DNA from: Malachius bipustulatus
Lineage: Eukaryota; Arthropoda; Insecta; Coleoptera; Melyridae
Direction: 5' to 3'
NCBI GenBank assembly: GCA_910589415.1
Contig: OU342634.1
Coordinates: forward strand, 62,001-126,000
DNA length: 64,000 bases
Shown: in pieces, positions 12,817-23,392 of the stretch
Position numbering within the stretch: the first letter of the stretch is position 1
How the letters are laid out: every line of letters begins with the position of its first letter
Position numbers and translations under genes: made by a program
The notes under the pieces: model-generated
The model's input: only the letters and a program-made list of their open reading frames with translations
Told to the model about the DNA's origin: nothing
The model's database searches: none

Positions 12817-12977
12817 CGTAGGTAGGTAGGTCTTAATGAGTATAAAGACAAATCAATAGCCTGTCGTATTGGAGTCGGGTTTTAACCCATCGTCCTGACA
12901 GTTGTCAAGTCTGGAGCGCCCGAGAACCCAAATAAAGAGCTTCAGACTCAGGCAGCAACACACATCCAACCAGACTA

Positions 12978-13034
12978 CCAAAAGCACGGACGGCCGTTTC
13001 GGTCTCATTAGACCTCGTCAGCGTACTATATTGG
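12978..13034 (-). ncRNA. Hammerhead ribozyme, family 1, inverted copy 1
   Basis: Reverse complement of the motif described at 13952. All core residues are present. Confidence 0.85.
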
Positions 13035-13427
13035 AGAGTCCGGAAGGATATGAATCGCTGCATGAATCGAAAACCCTATATGGAATCTCATTCAACCGGT
13101 TACCAGTGACCTCGAGACAGAGCGACATCTATCAAGAGAAACAACAGGCTCCCAGCAAAATAAAACTCCAGTGTGTATCATGGGTTGCAGACACTCCAGG
13201 GGCTACAAGACTGACATCAAATATGCATATTAAAAAGCCGAAGTATACTCAAAAGTCACAACAAACCGTAGGTAGGTAGGTCTTAATGAGTATAAAGACA
13301 AATCAATAGCCTGTCGTATTGGAGTCGGGTTTTAACCCATCGTCCTGACAGTTGTCAAGTCTGGAGCGCCCGAGAACCCAAATAAAGAGCTTCAGACTCA
13401 GGCAGCAACACACATCCAACCAGACTA

Positions 13428-13484
13428 CCAAAAGCACGGACGGCCGTTTCGGTCTCATTAGACCTCGTCAGCGTACTATATTGG
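13428..13484 (-). ncRNA. Hammerhead ribozyme, family 1, inverted copy 2
   Basis: Identical to the inverted copy at 12978, 450 bp downstream. Confidence 0.85.
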
Positions 13485-13951
13485 AGAGTCCGGAAGGATA
13501 TGAATCGCTGCATGAATCGAAAACCCTATATGGAATCTCATTCAACCGGTTACCAGTGACCTCGAGACAGAGCGACATCTATCAAGAGAAACAACAGGCT
13601 CCCAGCAAAATAAAACTCCAGTGTGTATCATGGGTTGCAGACACTCCAGGGGCTACAAGACTGACATCAAATATGCATATTAAAAAGCCGAAGTATACTC
13701 AAAAGTCACAACAAACCGTAGGTAGGTATACTTTTGAGTATACTTCGGCTTTTTAATATGCATATTTGATGTCAGTCTTGTAGCCCCTGGAGTGTCTGCA
13801 ACCCATGATACACACTGGAGTTTTATTTTGCTGGGAGCCTGTTGTTTCTCTTGATAGATGTCGCTCTGTCTCGAGGTCACTGGTAACCGGTTGAATGAGA
13901 TTTCATATAGGGTTTTCGATTCATGCAGCGATTCATATCCTTCCGGACTCT

Positions 13952-14008
13952 CCAATATAGTACGCTGACGAGGTCTAATGAGACCGAAACGGCCGTCCGT
14001 GCTTTTGG
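13952..14008 (+). ncRNA. Hammerhead ribozyme, family 1, sense copy 1
   Basis: Type I hammerhead read directly from the sequence. The core is CUGACGA. Stem II is GGUCU/AGACC with an AAUG loop. GAA follows, and then the 8-base palindrome ACGGCCGU, which gives a 3-bp stem III with a 2-base loop or a longer stem in a dimer. C17 follows, with predicted cleavage after position 13997. Stem I is AGUACG paired with CGUGCU (one G-U pair). It continues through a small internal loop into CCAA/UUGG, the place where the stem I-stem II loop contact normally forms. Self-cleavage would cut array transcripts into ~450-nt units. Confidence 0.88.
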
Positions 14009-14401
14009 TAGTCTGGTTGGATGTGTGTTGCTGCCTGAGTCTGAAGCTCTTTATTTGGGTTCTCGGGCGCTCCAGACTTGACAACTGTCAGGACGATGGG
14101 TTAAAACCCGACTCCAATACGACAGGCTATTGATTTGTCTTTATACTCATTAAGACCTACCTACCTACGGTTTGTTGTGACTTTTGAGTATACTTCGGCT
14201 TTTTAATATGCATATTTGATGTCAGTCTTGTAGCCCCTGGAGTGTCTGCAACCCATGATACACACTGGAGTTTTATTTTGCTGGGAGCCTGTTGTTTCTC
14301 TTGATAGATGTCGCTCTGTCTCGAGGTCACTGGTAACCGGTTGAATGAGATTCCATATAGGGTTTTCGATTCATGCAGCGATTCATATCCTTCCGGACTC
14401 T

Positions 14402-14458
14402 CCAATATAGTACGCTGACGAGGTCTAATGAGACCGAAACGGCCGTCCGTGCTTTTGG
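14402..14458 (+). ncRNA. Hammerhead ribozyme, family 1, sense copy 2
   Basis: Core, stems and cleavage position (after 14447) as at 13952. Confidence 0.87.
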
Positions 14459-14850
14459 TAGTCTGGTTGGATGTGTGTTGCTGCCTGAGTCTGAAGCTCT
14501 TTATTTGGGTTCTCGGGCGCTCCAGACTTGACAACTGTCAGGACGATGGGTTAAAACCCGACTCCAATACGACAGGCTATTGATTTGTCTTTATACTCAT
14601 TAAGACCTACCTACCTACGGTTTGTTGTGACTTTTGAGTAACTTCGGCTTTTTAATATGCATATTTGATGTCAGTCTTGTAGCCCCTGAAGTGTCTGCAA
14701 CCCATGATACACACTGGAGTTTTATTTTGCTGGGAGCCTGTTGTTTCTCTTGATAGATGTCGCTCTGTCTCGAGGTCACTGGTAACCGGTTGAATGAGAT
14801 TCCATATAGGGTTTTCGATTCATGCAGCGATTCATATCCTTCCGGACTCT

Positions 14851-14907
14851 CCAATATAGTACGCTGACGAGGTCTAATGAGACCGAAACGGCCGTCCGTG
14901 CTTTTGG
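14851..14907 (+). ncRNA. Hammerhead ribozyme, family 1, sense copy 3
   Basis: Intact. The monomer around it carries a small deletion near 14640 outside the ribozyme. Cleavage predicted after 14896. Confidence 0.87.
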
Positions 14908-15300
14908 TAGTCTGGTTGGATGTGTGTTGCTGCCTGAGTCTGAAGCTCTTTATTTGGGTTCTCGGGCGCTCCAGACTTGACAACTGTCAGGACGATGGGT
15001 TAAAACCCGACTCCAATACGACAGGCTATTGATTTGTCTTTATACTCATTAAGACCTACCTACCTACGGTTTGTTGTGACTTTTGAGTATACTTCGGCTT
15101 TTTAATATGCATATTTGATGTCAGTCTTGTAGCCCCTGGAGTGTCTGCAACCCATGATACACACTGGAGTTTTATTTTGCTGGGAGCCTGTTGTTTCTCT
15201 TGATAGATGTCGCTCTGTCTCGAGGTCACTGGTAACCGGTTGAATGAGATTCCATATAGGGTTTTCGATTCATGCAGCGATTCATATCCTTCCGGACTCT

Positions 15301-15357
15301 CCAATATAGTACGCTGACGAGGTCTAATGAGACCGAAACGGCCGTCCGTGCTTTTGG
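15301..15357 (+). ncRNA. Hammerhead ribozyme, family 1, sense copy 4
   Basis: Intact; cleavage predicted after 15346. Confidence 0.87.
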
Positions 15358-15750
15358 TAGTCTGGTTGGATGTGTGTTGCTGCCTGAGTCTGAAGCTCTT
15401 TATTTGGGTTCTCGGGCGCTCCAGACTTGACAACTGTCAGGACGATGGGTTAAAACCCGACTCCAATACGACAGGCTATTGATTTGTCTTTATACTCATT
15501 AAGACCTACCTACCTACGGTTTGTTGTGACTTTTGAGTATACTTCGGCTTTTTAATATGCATATTTGATGTCAGTCTTGTAGCCCCTGAAGTGTCTGCAA
15601 CCCATGATACACACTGGAGTTTTATTTTGCTGGGAGCCTGTTGTTTCTCTTGATAGATGTCGCTCTGTCTCGAGGTCACTGGTAACCGGTTGAATGAGAT
15701 TCCATATAGGGTTTTCGATTCATGCAGCGATTCATATCCTTCCGGACTCT

Positions 15751-15807
15751 CCAATATAGTACGCTGACGAGGTCTAATGAGACCGAAACGGCCGTCCGTG
15801 CTTTTGG
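15751..15807 (+). ncRNA. Hammerhead ribozyme, family 1, sense copy 5
   Basis: Intact; cleavage predicted after 15796. Confidence 0.87.
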
Positions 15808-16200
15808 TAGTCTGGTTGGATGTGTGTTGCTGCCTGAGTCTGAAGCTCTTTATTTGGGTTCTCGGGCGCTCCAGACTTGACAACTGTCAGGACGATGGGT
15901 TAAAACCCGACTCCAATACGACAGGCTATTGATTTGTCTTTATACTCATTAAGACCTACCTACCTACGGTTTGTTGTGACTTTTGAGTATACTTCGGCTT
16001 TTTAATATGCATATTTGATGTCAGTCTTGTAGCCCCTGGAGTGTCTGCAACCCATGATACACACTGGAGTTTTATTTTGCTGGGAGCCTGTTGTTTCTCT
16101 TGATAGATGTCGCTCTGTCTCGAGGTCACTGGTAACCGGTTGAATGAGATTCCATATAGGGTTTTCGATTCATGCAGCGATTCATATCCTTCCGGACTCT

Positions 16201-16257
16201 CCAATATAGTACGCTGACGAGGTCTAATGAGACCGAAACGGCCGTCCGTGCTTTTGG
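16201..16257 (+). ncRNA. Hammerhead ribozyme, family 1, sense copy 6
   Basis: Intact; cleavage predicted after 16246. Confidence 0.87.
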
Positions 16258-16650
16258 TAGTCTGGTTGGATGTGTGTTGCTGCCTGAGTCTGAAGCTCTT
16301 TATTTGGGTTCTCGGGCGCTCCAGACTTGACAACTGTCAGGACGATGGGTTAAAACCCGACTCCAATACGACAGGCTATTGATTTGTCTTTATACTCATT
16401 AAGACCTACCTACCTACGGTTTGTTGTGACTTTTGAGTATACTTCGGCTTTTTAATATGCATATTTGATGTCAGTCTTGTAGCCCCTGGAGTGTCTGCAA
16501 CCCATGATACACACTGGAGTTTTATTTTGCTGGGAGCCTGTTGTTTCTCTTGATAGATGTCGCTCTGTCTCGAGGTCACTGGTAACCGGTTGAATGAGAT
16601 TCCATATAGGGTTTTCGATTCATGCAGCGATTCATATCCTTCCGGACTCT

Positions 16651-16707
16651 CCAATATAGTACGCTGACGAGGTCTAATGAGACCGAAACGGCCGTCCGTG
16701 CTTTTGG
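16651..16707 (+). ncRNA. Hammerhead ribozyme, family 1, sense copy 7
   Basis: Intact; cleavage predicted after 16696. Confidence 0.87.
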
Positions 16708-17100
16708 TAGTCTGGTTGGATGTGTGTTGCTGCCTGAGTCTGAAGCTCTTTATTTGGGTTCTCGGGCGCTCCAGACTTGACAACTGTCAGGACGATGGGT
16801 TAAAACCCGACTCCAATACGACAGGCTATTGATTTGTCTTTATACTCATTAAGACCTACCTACCTACGGTTTGTTGTGACTTTTGAGTATACTTCGGCTT
16901 TTTAATATGCATATTTGATGTCAGTCTTGTAGCCCCTGGAGTGTCTGCAACCCATGATACACACTGGAGTTTTATTTTGCTGGGAGCCTGTTGTTTCTCT
17001 TGATAGATGTCGCTCTGTCTCGAGGTCACTGGTAACCGGTTGAATGAGATTCCATATAGGGTTTTCGATTCATGCAGCGATTCATATCCTTCCGGACTCT

Positions 17101-17157
17101 CCAATATAGTACGCTGACGAGGTCTAATGAGACCGAAACGGCCGTCCGTGCTTTTGG
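17101..17157 (+). ncRNA. Hammerhead ribozyme, family 1, sense copy 8
   Basis: Intact; cleavage predicted after 17146. It is the last one before the array ends at 17359. Confidence 0.87.
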
Positions 17158-17359
17158 TAGTCTGGTTGGATGTGTGTTGCTGCCTGAGTCTGAAGCTCTT
17201 TATTTGGGTTCTCGGGCGCTCCAGACTTGACAACTGTCAGGACGATGGGTTAAAACCCGACTCCAATACGACAGGCTATTGATTTGTCTTTATACTCATT
17301 AAGACCTACCTACCTACGGTTTGTTGTGACTTTTGAGTATACTTCGGCTTTTTAATATA

Positions 17360-17371
17360 AATATGCAATAT
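17360..17371. repeat. Target-site duplication, right (450-bp array)
   Basis: AATATGCAATAT, identical to 12805-12816. Confidence 0.85.
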
Positions 17372-18060
17372 TTTTGTCCTTCAGTGTTATTTTTTTGCTT
17401 TGCGAATTTTTACGTTTTTGTGTAAGAATTTAAGGCCAAGAATCAAATATTTAGGTAATGGAGACTATAATGTAAACCCGAGTGTAAACCACTGTGGTTT
17501 AATTTATTACAGTTCAACTCACTTGATATACAGGTGTGTTCTATAAGCTTCTATGACAAAATTTTGCTGATAGCAGGTCACTTAATTTTAAACATTTTTT
17601 TCTTTATAAACATGTGTTTGATTCGCTTTTGTTTAGATTAGATGTTGTAAGTAAGTATTAAAAAAAATTCTATATTTTAGCAACAGAGAGTACGCTGAAT
17701 AAAAATTGTCATCAGTTGACATATGACAATAATTAATTTTTGGTCACGTTTTAAACGCGTTGAATTCAGGGAACGATAGTAAATCGAAAAATAATATGTA
17801 GGTATAGGTATGGGTAAAAATAATATTTCAAAAATAAGAATTTTTTCCACTGTATTTTCTCAACGAAGCATAATTATTTCATTATTTCCTGAATATAGTT
17901 CATAAAGCAAACTCCGAGGCAAGAAACTCATTTATTATTTTTCGATTCTCTATCATTCCCCGAATTTAACGCATTTTTAAAATTGAATTACGTGTAGGTA
18001 TATTCCTCAGTTCAGAATATGTACATAAATGCATTTTTAATGCAAAACTTTCACTCTATA

Positions 18061-18915
18061 TACAGGGTGGCCAATTAGTGCGACAAAGGTCAATATCTCC
18101 TGTACCATTGAAGATAGCGGAAAACTTTTTTCAAGAAAGTTATTAAGGGTTAAGAGATGCATCTTTTAAAATTATTTTCGACTATACAGGGTGCTCCATA
18201 AAGGCGGGACGGTAAAAAGTTCATGTTTTTTAAATGGGACGCCCTATATTTTATTGCATTTTCAGATTGTCTGAGAAAATGTAATAACAATAATGTTTAT
18301 AGTTGCATTTTAAATTGAGTAGGCTATGAGTTATAAACAAGTGAAAATCGCAATTTTCCAACTTTAAACCCATTTACCACAAAAACGGCCCATAATATCA
18401 AAAAACGGCTTACATGTTCCTATCTTAACTTTTTATAAGGCATCCAATTATGCAGTTGAAATGTTTATACAAGGTGGTGAAAATTATCAGATTTTCCATC
18501 ACCCTGCATAAACATTTAAACTATACAGTAGGATACCAGATAAAAATTTAAGATAGGGTCATGTAAGCCGTTTTCTGATATCTTGAGCCGTTTTTGTGGT
18601 AAATGGGTTTAAAGTTGGAAAATTGCGATTTTCACTTGTTTATAACTCATAGCCTACTCAATTTAAAATGCAACTATAAACATTATTGTTATTACATTTT
18701 CTCAGACAATCTGAAAATGCAATAAAATATAGGGCGTCCCATTTAAAAAACATGAACTTTTTACCGTCCCGCCTTTATGGAGCACCCTGTATAGTCGAAA
18801 ATAATTTTAAAAGATGCATCTCTTAACCCTTAATAACTTTCTTGGAAAAAGTTTTCCGCTATCTTCAATGGTACAGGAGATATTGACCTTTGTCGCACTA
18901 ATTGGCCACCCTGTA
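18061..18915. mobile_element. Foldback (palindromic) element, 855 bp
   Basis: TACAGGGTGGCCAATTAGTG at the left is exactly inverse to the right end, and the arms pair almost throughout around a centre near 18490. It is bounded by TA, as for Tc1/mariner-type insertions. No coding capacity. Internal words such as ACAGGGTGCTCC repeat the terminal motif. Confidence 0.85.
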
Positions 18916-19111
18916 TGTGTCAAACAAATAATTAAAACGACTCAAAAATTAATTATCGTCTTATGACAACTGGCATTTTATTTATTCATTAGCCTACTTT
19001 TGTTAAAACATGGAAATATAAATCTTTTTTTAATGCTTGCAACTTCTAAATAAAAGCGAATCGAACCCATGTTTATTGAAAAAGAATATGTTTAAAATTA
19101 AGTGACCTATA

Positions 19112-19640
19112 TACAGTGTGTTTCACTTTAAATGTAATCACCTCAATAACTTTTTTTTTATGAATTTAAAAAAGTTTTTTTTTTTCTTTATATGTAAAGC
19201 TCCCGAAGCTTTCTTAACTGAGCAAACAACATTTTAGCCGTAACAAATCACTATAGCCTACTATGATCAAAATTAGAGCTGAAAAAAAAACATATTAGGC
19301 ATTTTTTTTTCTGGAAAATTTTATTTAAAAAAGTTGTTCAAAATAAATAACCTCAAACCCCTAAATCTCGAGTTTCATTGAACACAAAATATCCCAAAAA
19401 AAATTTCAAGACTATTATTTCAATTTTATTCTTACAAGATTGCCATGATTTATGAACAATAGGTAGGTATAATAGGAGATATTTAATAAAAATTATGAGA
19501 ACACCGTCATAATATTTATGCTAATTATCTTGTGTTTCTTTTTTTTTCAACCAACTTTGAGATTTAGGGGTTTGAGGTTATTTCATAGAAACTTTTTTAA
19601 ATAAAATTTTCCGAAAAAAAAAATCCTGAAAACATGACTG
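19112..19640. mobile_element. Truncated foldback, TACAGTGTGTTTCAC family
   Basis: The left end TACAGTGTGTTTCACTTTAA is the same as in the complete element at 21390. An inverted pair, CCTCAAACCCCTAAATCTCG near 19350 and its inverse near 19560, marks the arms. The expected right terminus is missing. Confidence 0.6.
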
Positions 19641-19969
19641 AACAAATTTTCAGACTTGTAGTCTAATTATTTTACCATTTAATTGTTACTTAATTGCCCA
19701 AAGGTTCTAGCGCCGCACCCTATTATCTGCCAAAGTTTGTCTTAGAGCTAACAGAACAACCTGTATAATAAGTCTTGAATTAATAATAATAACTTTTAAT
19801 TAAACGTTTTGTTTTATAAGTTTTAAATCTTACTGTTTGCATTTGTGGAAAATTCAAAGGAAAAAAAAATTAATGGATAATATGAATCGAAATAATATTT
19901 GAAATTGAAATATTTTTCGTAACACTTTTATTGTTATAAAATTCTCTTTGAAATGAAGTTTATTTCTAG

Positions 19970-20128
19970 CTGCAGTTTCTCAAATTGTCCGACGGAGCAA
20001 AATCCAAGGATGCCTTTAGAAAACATGCATTTTCTATTTATTTGGGACAATGTACCTACTGTTCTTGGACCGCAAAGAATGGAAATAATTTCAAGCTGAG
20101 CCATTTAAATGTTACGAATCATGAATAG
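19970..20128 (+). pseudogene. Candidate exon with a C2-H2 (BED-like) zinc finger
   Basis: An acceptor-like TTTATTTCTAG precedes a 52-codon frame ending in TAG. The frame carries CTYC, 13 residues, then H-x5-H (LSHLNVTNHE), a spacing compatible with BED-type or similar zinc fingers. The in-frame stop just before the acceptor supports an intron there. GTAAGA overlaps the stop and could be the donor, but joining to the exon at 21125 would then give a stop codon. The piece is therefore either terminal or decayed. The parent gene is not recognised. Confidence 0.35.
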
Positions 20129-20297
20129 TAAGACGTGATTTTAAGTTTACCTATAAAAAATAGTTCAATTTACAATTAAGTGAGATACCTAAGTATGGAA
20201 TGCGTGAAACTTTTAATAAAGTAATTATTGTATTATTAGAAAGTCATTTATTGTAACTATGTGTTATTAATAATATTTAATGCTATAAGTAATAATA

Positions 20298-21073
20298 TAC
20301 AGGGTGAGTCATTTCAATTTTCAGACCCGGATATCTCTGTTGGTAAGCCAGATACAAAAAAACTGTGCAGACAAAAGTTGTTCAGGACAATGGGGGTCAT
20401 CTGACTGTACTAATGACTTTGACCTTGTGAACCAATTTCAATATTTTTGTTTTTTCATATTTCCCGAGAAAATCCAATAAGAATGGTTTTTACAGTTGCA
20501 GTCTAAAATGAGTGGGTTATAAGTTATAAACAACTGAAAATCGCAGTTTCTCATTTTAAAAGCATTGTACATCGGAAACGTCTCCAACTATCGGAAAACG
20601 GCTTACATGTCCCTATCCTAATTTTTCATGTAGTATACTATTGTGTGGATGAAATTTTTATACAGGGTGATTAAAAATCTGGTAATTTTCTTCACTCTAT
20701 GTATTAAAATTTAAACCACGTCACTCTGTATTAAAATTTAAACCACGTAGTAGGATACCACATGAAAACTGAAAAACTGCGATTTTCAGATGTTCATAAC
20801 TCATAACCTACTCATTTTAGACTGCAACTGTAAAAACTATTATTATTGATTTTCTCAGGGAATATGAAAAAATAATAATATACTTTGTAGTGTCCTTTTT
20901 TTAAAAATTATCTTGACTTTCGTGTGTACCATGAAATTGGTCTACAAGGTCAAAGTTATTAGTACAGTCAGATGACCGCCCTATTATTGTCCTGAGAACA
21001 ATTTTTGTCTGCAAAATGTTTTTGTATCTGGCTTACCAACAGAGATATATCTGGGTCTGAAGATTGAAATCAT
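20298..21073. mobile_element. Foldback element, 776 bp, right tip degraded
   Basis: TACAGGGTGAGTCATTTCAA at the left is followed by an arm that pairs with CCAACAGAGATAT...GGGTCTGAAGATTGAAAT at the right; the outermost right bases have diverged. It lies between the two candidate exons at 19970 and 21125. Confidence 0.75.
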
Positions 21074-21124
21074 GATTGAAATTATATTTTCATATTTTTA
21101 ATTAGCTGTATGTATGATTTTCAG

Positions 21125-21288
21125 AGGCCGAGCATTTTCCACAATTAAAGGACAGTGAATTCGAGAGGGACGTCACGGCTTGGTTCCAACATGCATCTAC
21201 AAGATATGAAAGCAGCAAAAATATTCAATGTGAAAAATGGAGTATGGATATTACGTGTATAATTATGCAAAACAATTATTTAGTGTAA
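21125..21288 (+). pseudogene. Candidate terminal exon
   Basis: An acceptor-like GATTTTCAG leads into 53 open codons with protein-like composition (HFPQLKDSEFERDV, then AWFQHASTRYE). The frame ends in TAA, with AATAAA about 15 bases after the stop, which would serve as a poly(A) signal. It stands on the same strand as the zinc-finger exon at 19970 and may be the last exon of the same gene, with a foldback element in the intron. No family was recognised. Confidence 0.35.
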
Positions 21289-21389
21289 AAGAAAACGCCA
21301 AGCAAATAAAAAATCATGTTAAAGTATATCTGTTGTCATTATATTTTCAGTCATCATAGTTTACCTGCTCACACCCCTTGTCCATATCT

Positions 21390-22163
21390 ACAGTGTGTTT
21401 CACTTTAAATGGAATCACCTCAATAACTTTTTTCATTTTTTGATGAATTTAAAAAAAAACTTTTTTGCTTTATGTAAAGCTCACGAAACTTTCTTAAATG
21501 GGTAAACAGCATTTTTTCCGTAGCAATAAATAACTAGACTAACTGATGCGCGATCAAAAATTAGCGCTGAAAATTGAAAAACATATTAGGCCTTTTTTCG
21601 AAAAATTTTATATAAAAAAGTTGTTTGAAATAACCTCAAACCCCCAAATCTCAAGTTTGGTTGAAAACAAAACAATTCCCAAAAAAATTTCAAGACTATA
21701 TATTTGAAAAAACATAGGAATTAGGCATTTTTAATCCGGAAAATTTCATTTGAAAAAGTTGTTTGAAATAACCTCAAACCCCCAAATCTCGAGTTTGCTT
21801 GAAAACAAAAATCCCCAAAAAATTTTCAAGTAAGGTAAGGTACCTACTCAGGTGGTCTTGAAAATATTTTGGGGATTTTTTGTTTTCAACCAAACTCGAG
21901 ATTTGGGGGTTCGAGGTTATTTCAAACAACTGTTTTGAATAAAATTTTCCGGGAAAAAAAGCCTAATATATTTTTTCAATTTTCAACGCTAATTTTGGTC
22001 ATAGTATAGGCTAGTTATTTGCTACGACTAAAATGTTTTCTACCCATTTAAGAGAGCCTCGAGAGCTTTACATAAAGAAAAAAAAAACTTTTTTTTAATC
22101 AATCAAAAAATAAAAAAAGTTCGCGTGATTCATGTGATTCCATCTAAAGTGAAACACACTGTA
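21390..22163. mobile_element. Foldback element, TACAGTGTGTTTCAC family, 774 bp
   Basis: The left TACAGTGTGTTTCACTTTAA and right AAAGTGAAACACACTGTA ends are inverse, with paired arms inside. The left arm contains a ~95-bp direct duplication (around 21590 and 21715). The right flank is the AGACGTCT-rich element, which this insertion appears to interrupt. Confidence 0.8.
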
Positions 22164-22340
22164 GATGTTTCATCAATGCATATTATAGACCCATAGACGC
22201 AAAGTGTCGTCATCTCAAAGATACATATTGTAGATGTCTCATAGATATGTAATAAGACGTCTCATAAATACATATAGTAGGCATCTTATTGATGTATAAT
22301 GAGCACGTCTATTAGATGCATCTTGTAGATGCTTAATAGA
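21712..22340. repeat. Left copy of the ~630-bp duplication flanking Gypsy-2
   Basis: It spans the end of the foldback and part of the AGACGTCT-rich element. It matches 27881-28511 with only a handful of differences (one substitution near 21754, a 3-base difference near 22190 and a few others). Confidence 0.85.
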
Positions 22341-22658
22341 AAGAAACCCTTGCACACTTTAGCAAACCCCCTTGAGGATTCAATTAAACAAGAAGGACTT
22401 GATAAATAATATATTACGCAGTATAAGTATACGTAACAATGCGTCGTCAGACTATCCGGCATATAGCTACTCAACACTCGCTCGTCATTCTTTTCACACT
22501 GTCCGTCTACCAGTCCCAGTCCCGCTCTTCGCTGGGTCCTTCGCTCATCTCTCCCTTGCACCGTCGCACTCCGTTCAGCATCATCCTGATGGATTCCGTC
22601 CACCAGCGACTCGTCTCGATACCAGTGGTGGAGGTGCTAACAGGGGAACACCTAACAC
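22339..22658 (-). repeat. 3' LTR of Gypsy-2
   Basis: Matches 27563-27882 base for base as far as read. The element strand begins TGTTAGG and ends GGGTTTCTTTC. Confidence 0.9.
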
Positions 22659-22891
22659 GGCCATCCTGGAAAGCTGATCGCCCTCGGTCAGCATTCTTGA
22701 GAGGAAGACTCTGAAATACAAGGTAGTGACCTGTCTAGGTCTCCTGGAGATATGACTTGTCAAAGTCTTTTAACTTGCTGACCTGTCAAGGTTTAAGGAA
22801 TTTGTAGGAGAATACATACGAAAAGGAACCTGTCAGGGTCAATGCTCAGATACGGAAAAGTGATTGAACATGATAGTCGGAGAAATACGGA

Positions 22892-23340
22892 GAACGTACC
22901 TGTCAAGGTCACTGAAATGGGTCGGAGAATGATCTGTCAAGATATACTAAGAATTTGCCTGTCAAGGTCACTGAAATGGGTCGGAGAATAATCTGTCAAG
23001 ATATACTGAGAATGTGCCTGTCAAGGTCACTGAAATGGGTCGGAGAATGATCTGTCAAGATAAACTGAGAACATGCCTGTCAAGGTCACTGAAATGGGTC
23101 GGAGAATGATCTGTCAAGATATACTGAGAATGTGCCTGTCAAGGTCACTGAAATGGGTCGGAGAATGATCTGTCAAGATATACTGAGAATGTGCCTGTCA
23201 AGGTCACTGAAATGGGTCGGAGAATGATCTGTCAAGATAATACTGAGAACGTGCCTGTCAAGGTCACTGAAATGGGTCGGAGAATGATCTGTCAAGATAA
23301 TACTGAGAACGTGCCTGTCAAGGTCACTAAGGAGATGTAA
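22892..23340. repeat. 59-60-bp tandem repeat in the 3' part of Gypsy-2, eight copies
   Basis: TGTCAAGGTCACT recurs at 22901, 22960, 23019, 23078, 23137, 23196, 23256 and 23316. The block lies between the Gag-Pol stop and the 3' LTR and is non-coding in the element sense. Similar minisatellites are known in untranslated parts of some LTR elements; a role here is not shown. Confidence 0.9.
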
Positions 23341-23392
23341 AGAAGGAGACATCAAGGTCGCTGGAGAATACAGTGATTGGAACTGTTACGGT

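Larger units (their letters stand above)
12817..17359 (+). mobile_element. Retrozyme-like insertion: ten ~450-bp hammerhead monomers, first two inverted
   Basis: The insertion is 4543 bp. Two monomers at the left lie on the minus strand, and eight on the plus strand fill 13720-17359. The switch is at about 13716-13735. Predicted cleavage sites on the plus strand are 449-450 bp apart (13997, 14447, 14896, 15346 and so on). The copies are nearly identical: a G/A variant distinguishes the third and fifth plus-strand copies, and single small changes occur elsewhere. Every monomer contains a complete type I hammerhead. AATATGCAATAT stands on both sides (12805-12816 and 17360-17371), a perfect 12-bp target duplication. 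The whole array therefore entered as one unit, as expected of an RNA concatemer copied by a LINE-like reverse transcriptase. The 125-codon frame repeated in each copy has no ATG and is not treated as a gene. Confidence 0.85.
17531..19764. mobile_element. Large foldback element interrupted by two others
   Basis: The left arm from TACAGGTGTGTTC (near 17531) matches the inverse of the right flank ending CCTGTATAAT near 19764. Its inner parts also pair: AGGTCACTTAATTTTAAAC near 17574 is inverse to the block near 19080-19104, and TGACAATAATTAATTTTT near 17725 to 18945-18965. Another foldback (18061-18915) sits in its interior, and a truncated one (19112-19640) splits the right arm. No protein is encoded. 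Confidence 0.5.

Noticed and set aside
12902..17233. A conserved 125-134-residue open frame in every 450-bp repeat, resembling a tandem gene family
   Set aside because: The frame has no ATG (it opens at TTG), overlaps the ribozyme core on the other strand, and is conserved only because the monomers are nearly identical as DNA.
12817..17359. CRISPR-like regular repetition
   Set aside because: The units are 450 bp with no spacer variation, and the host is a eukaryote.
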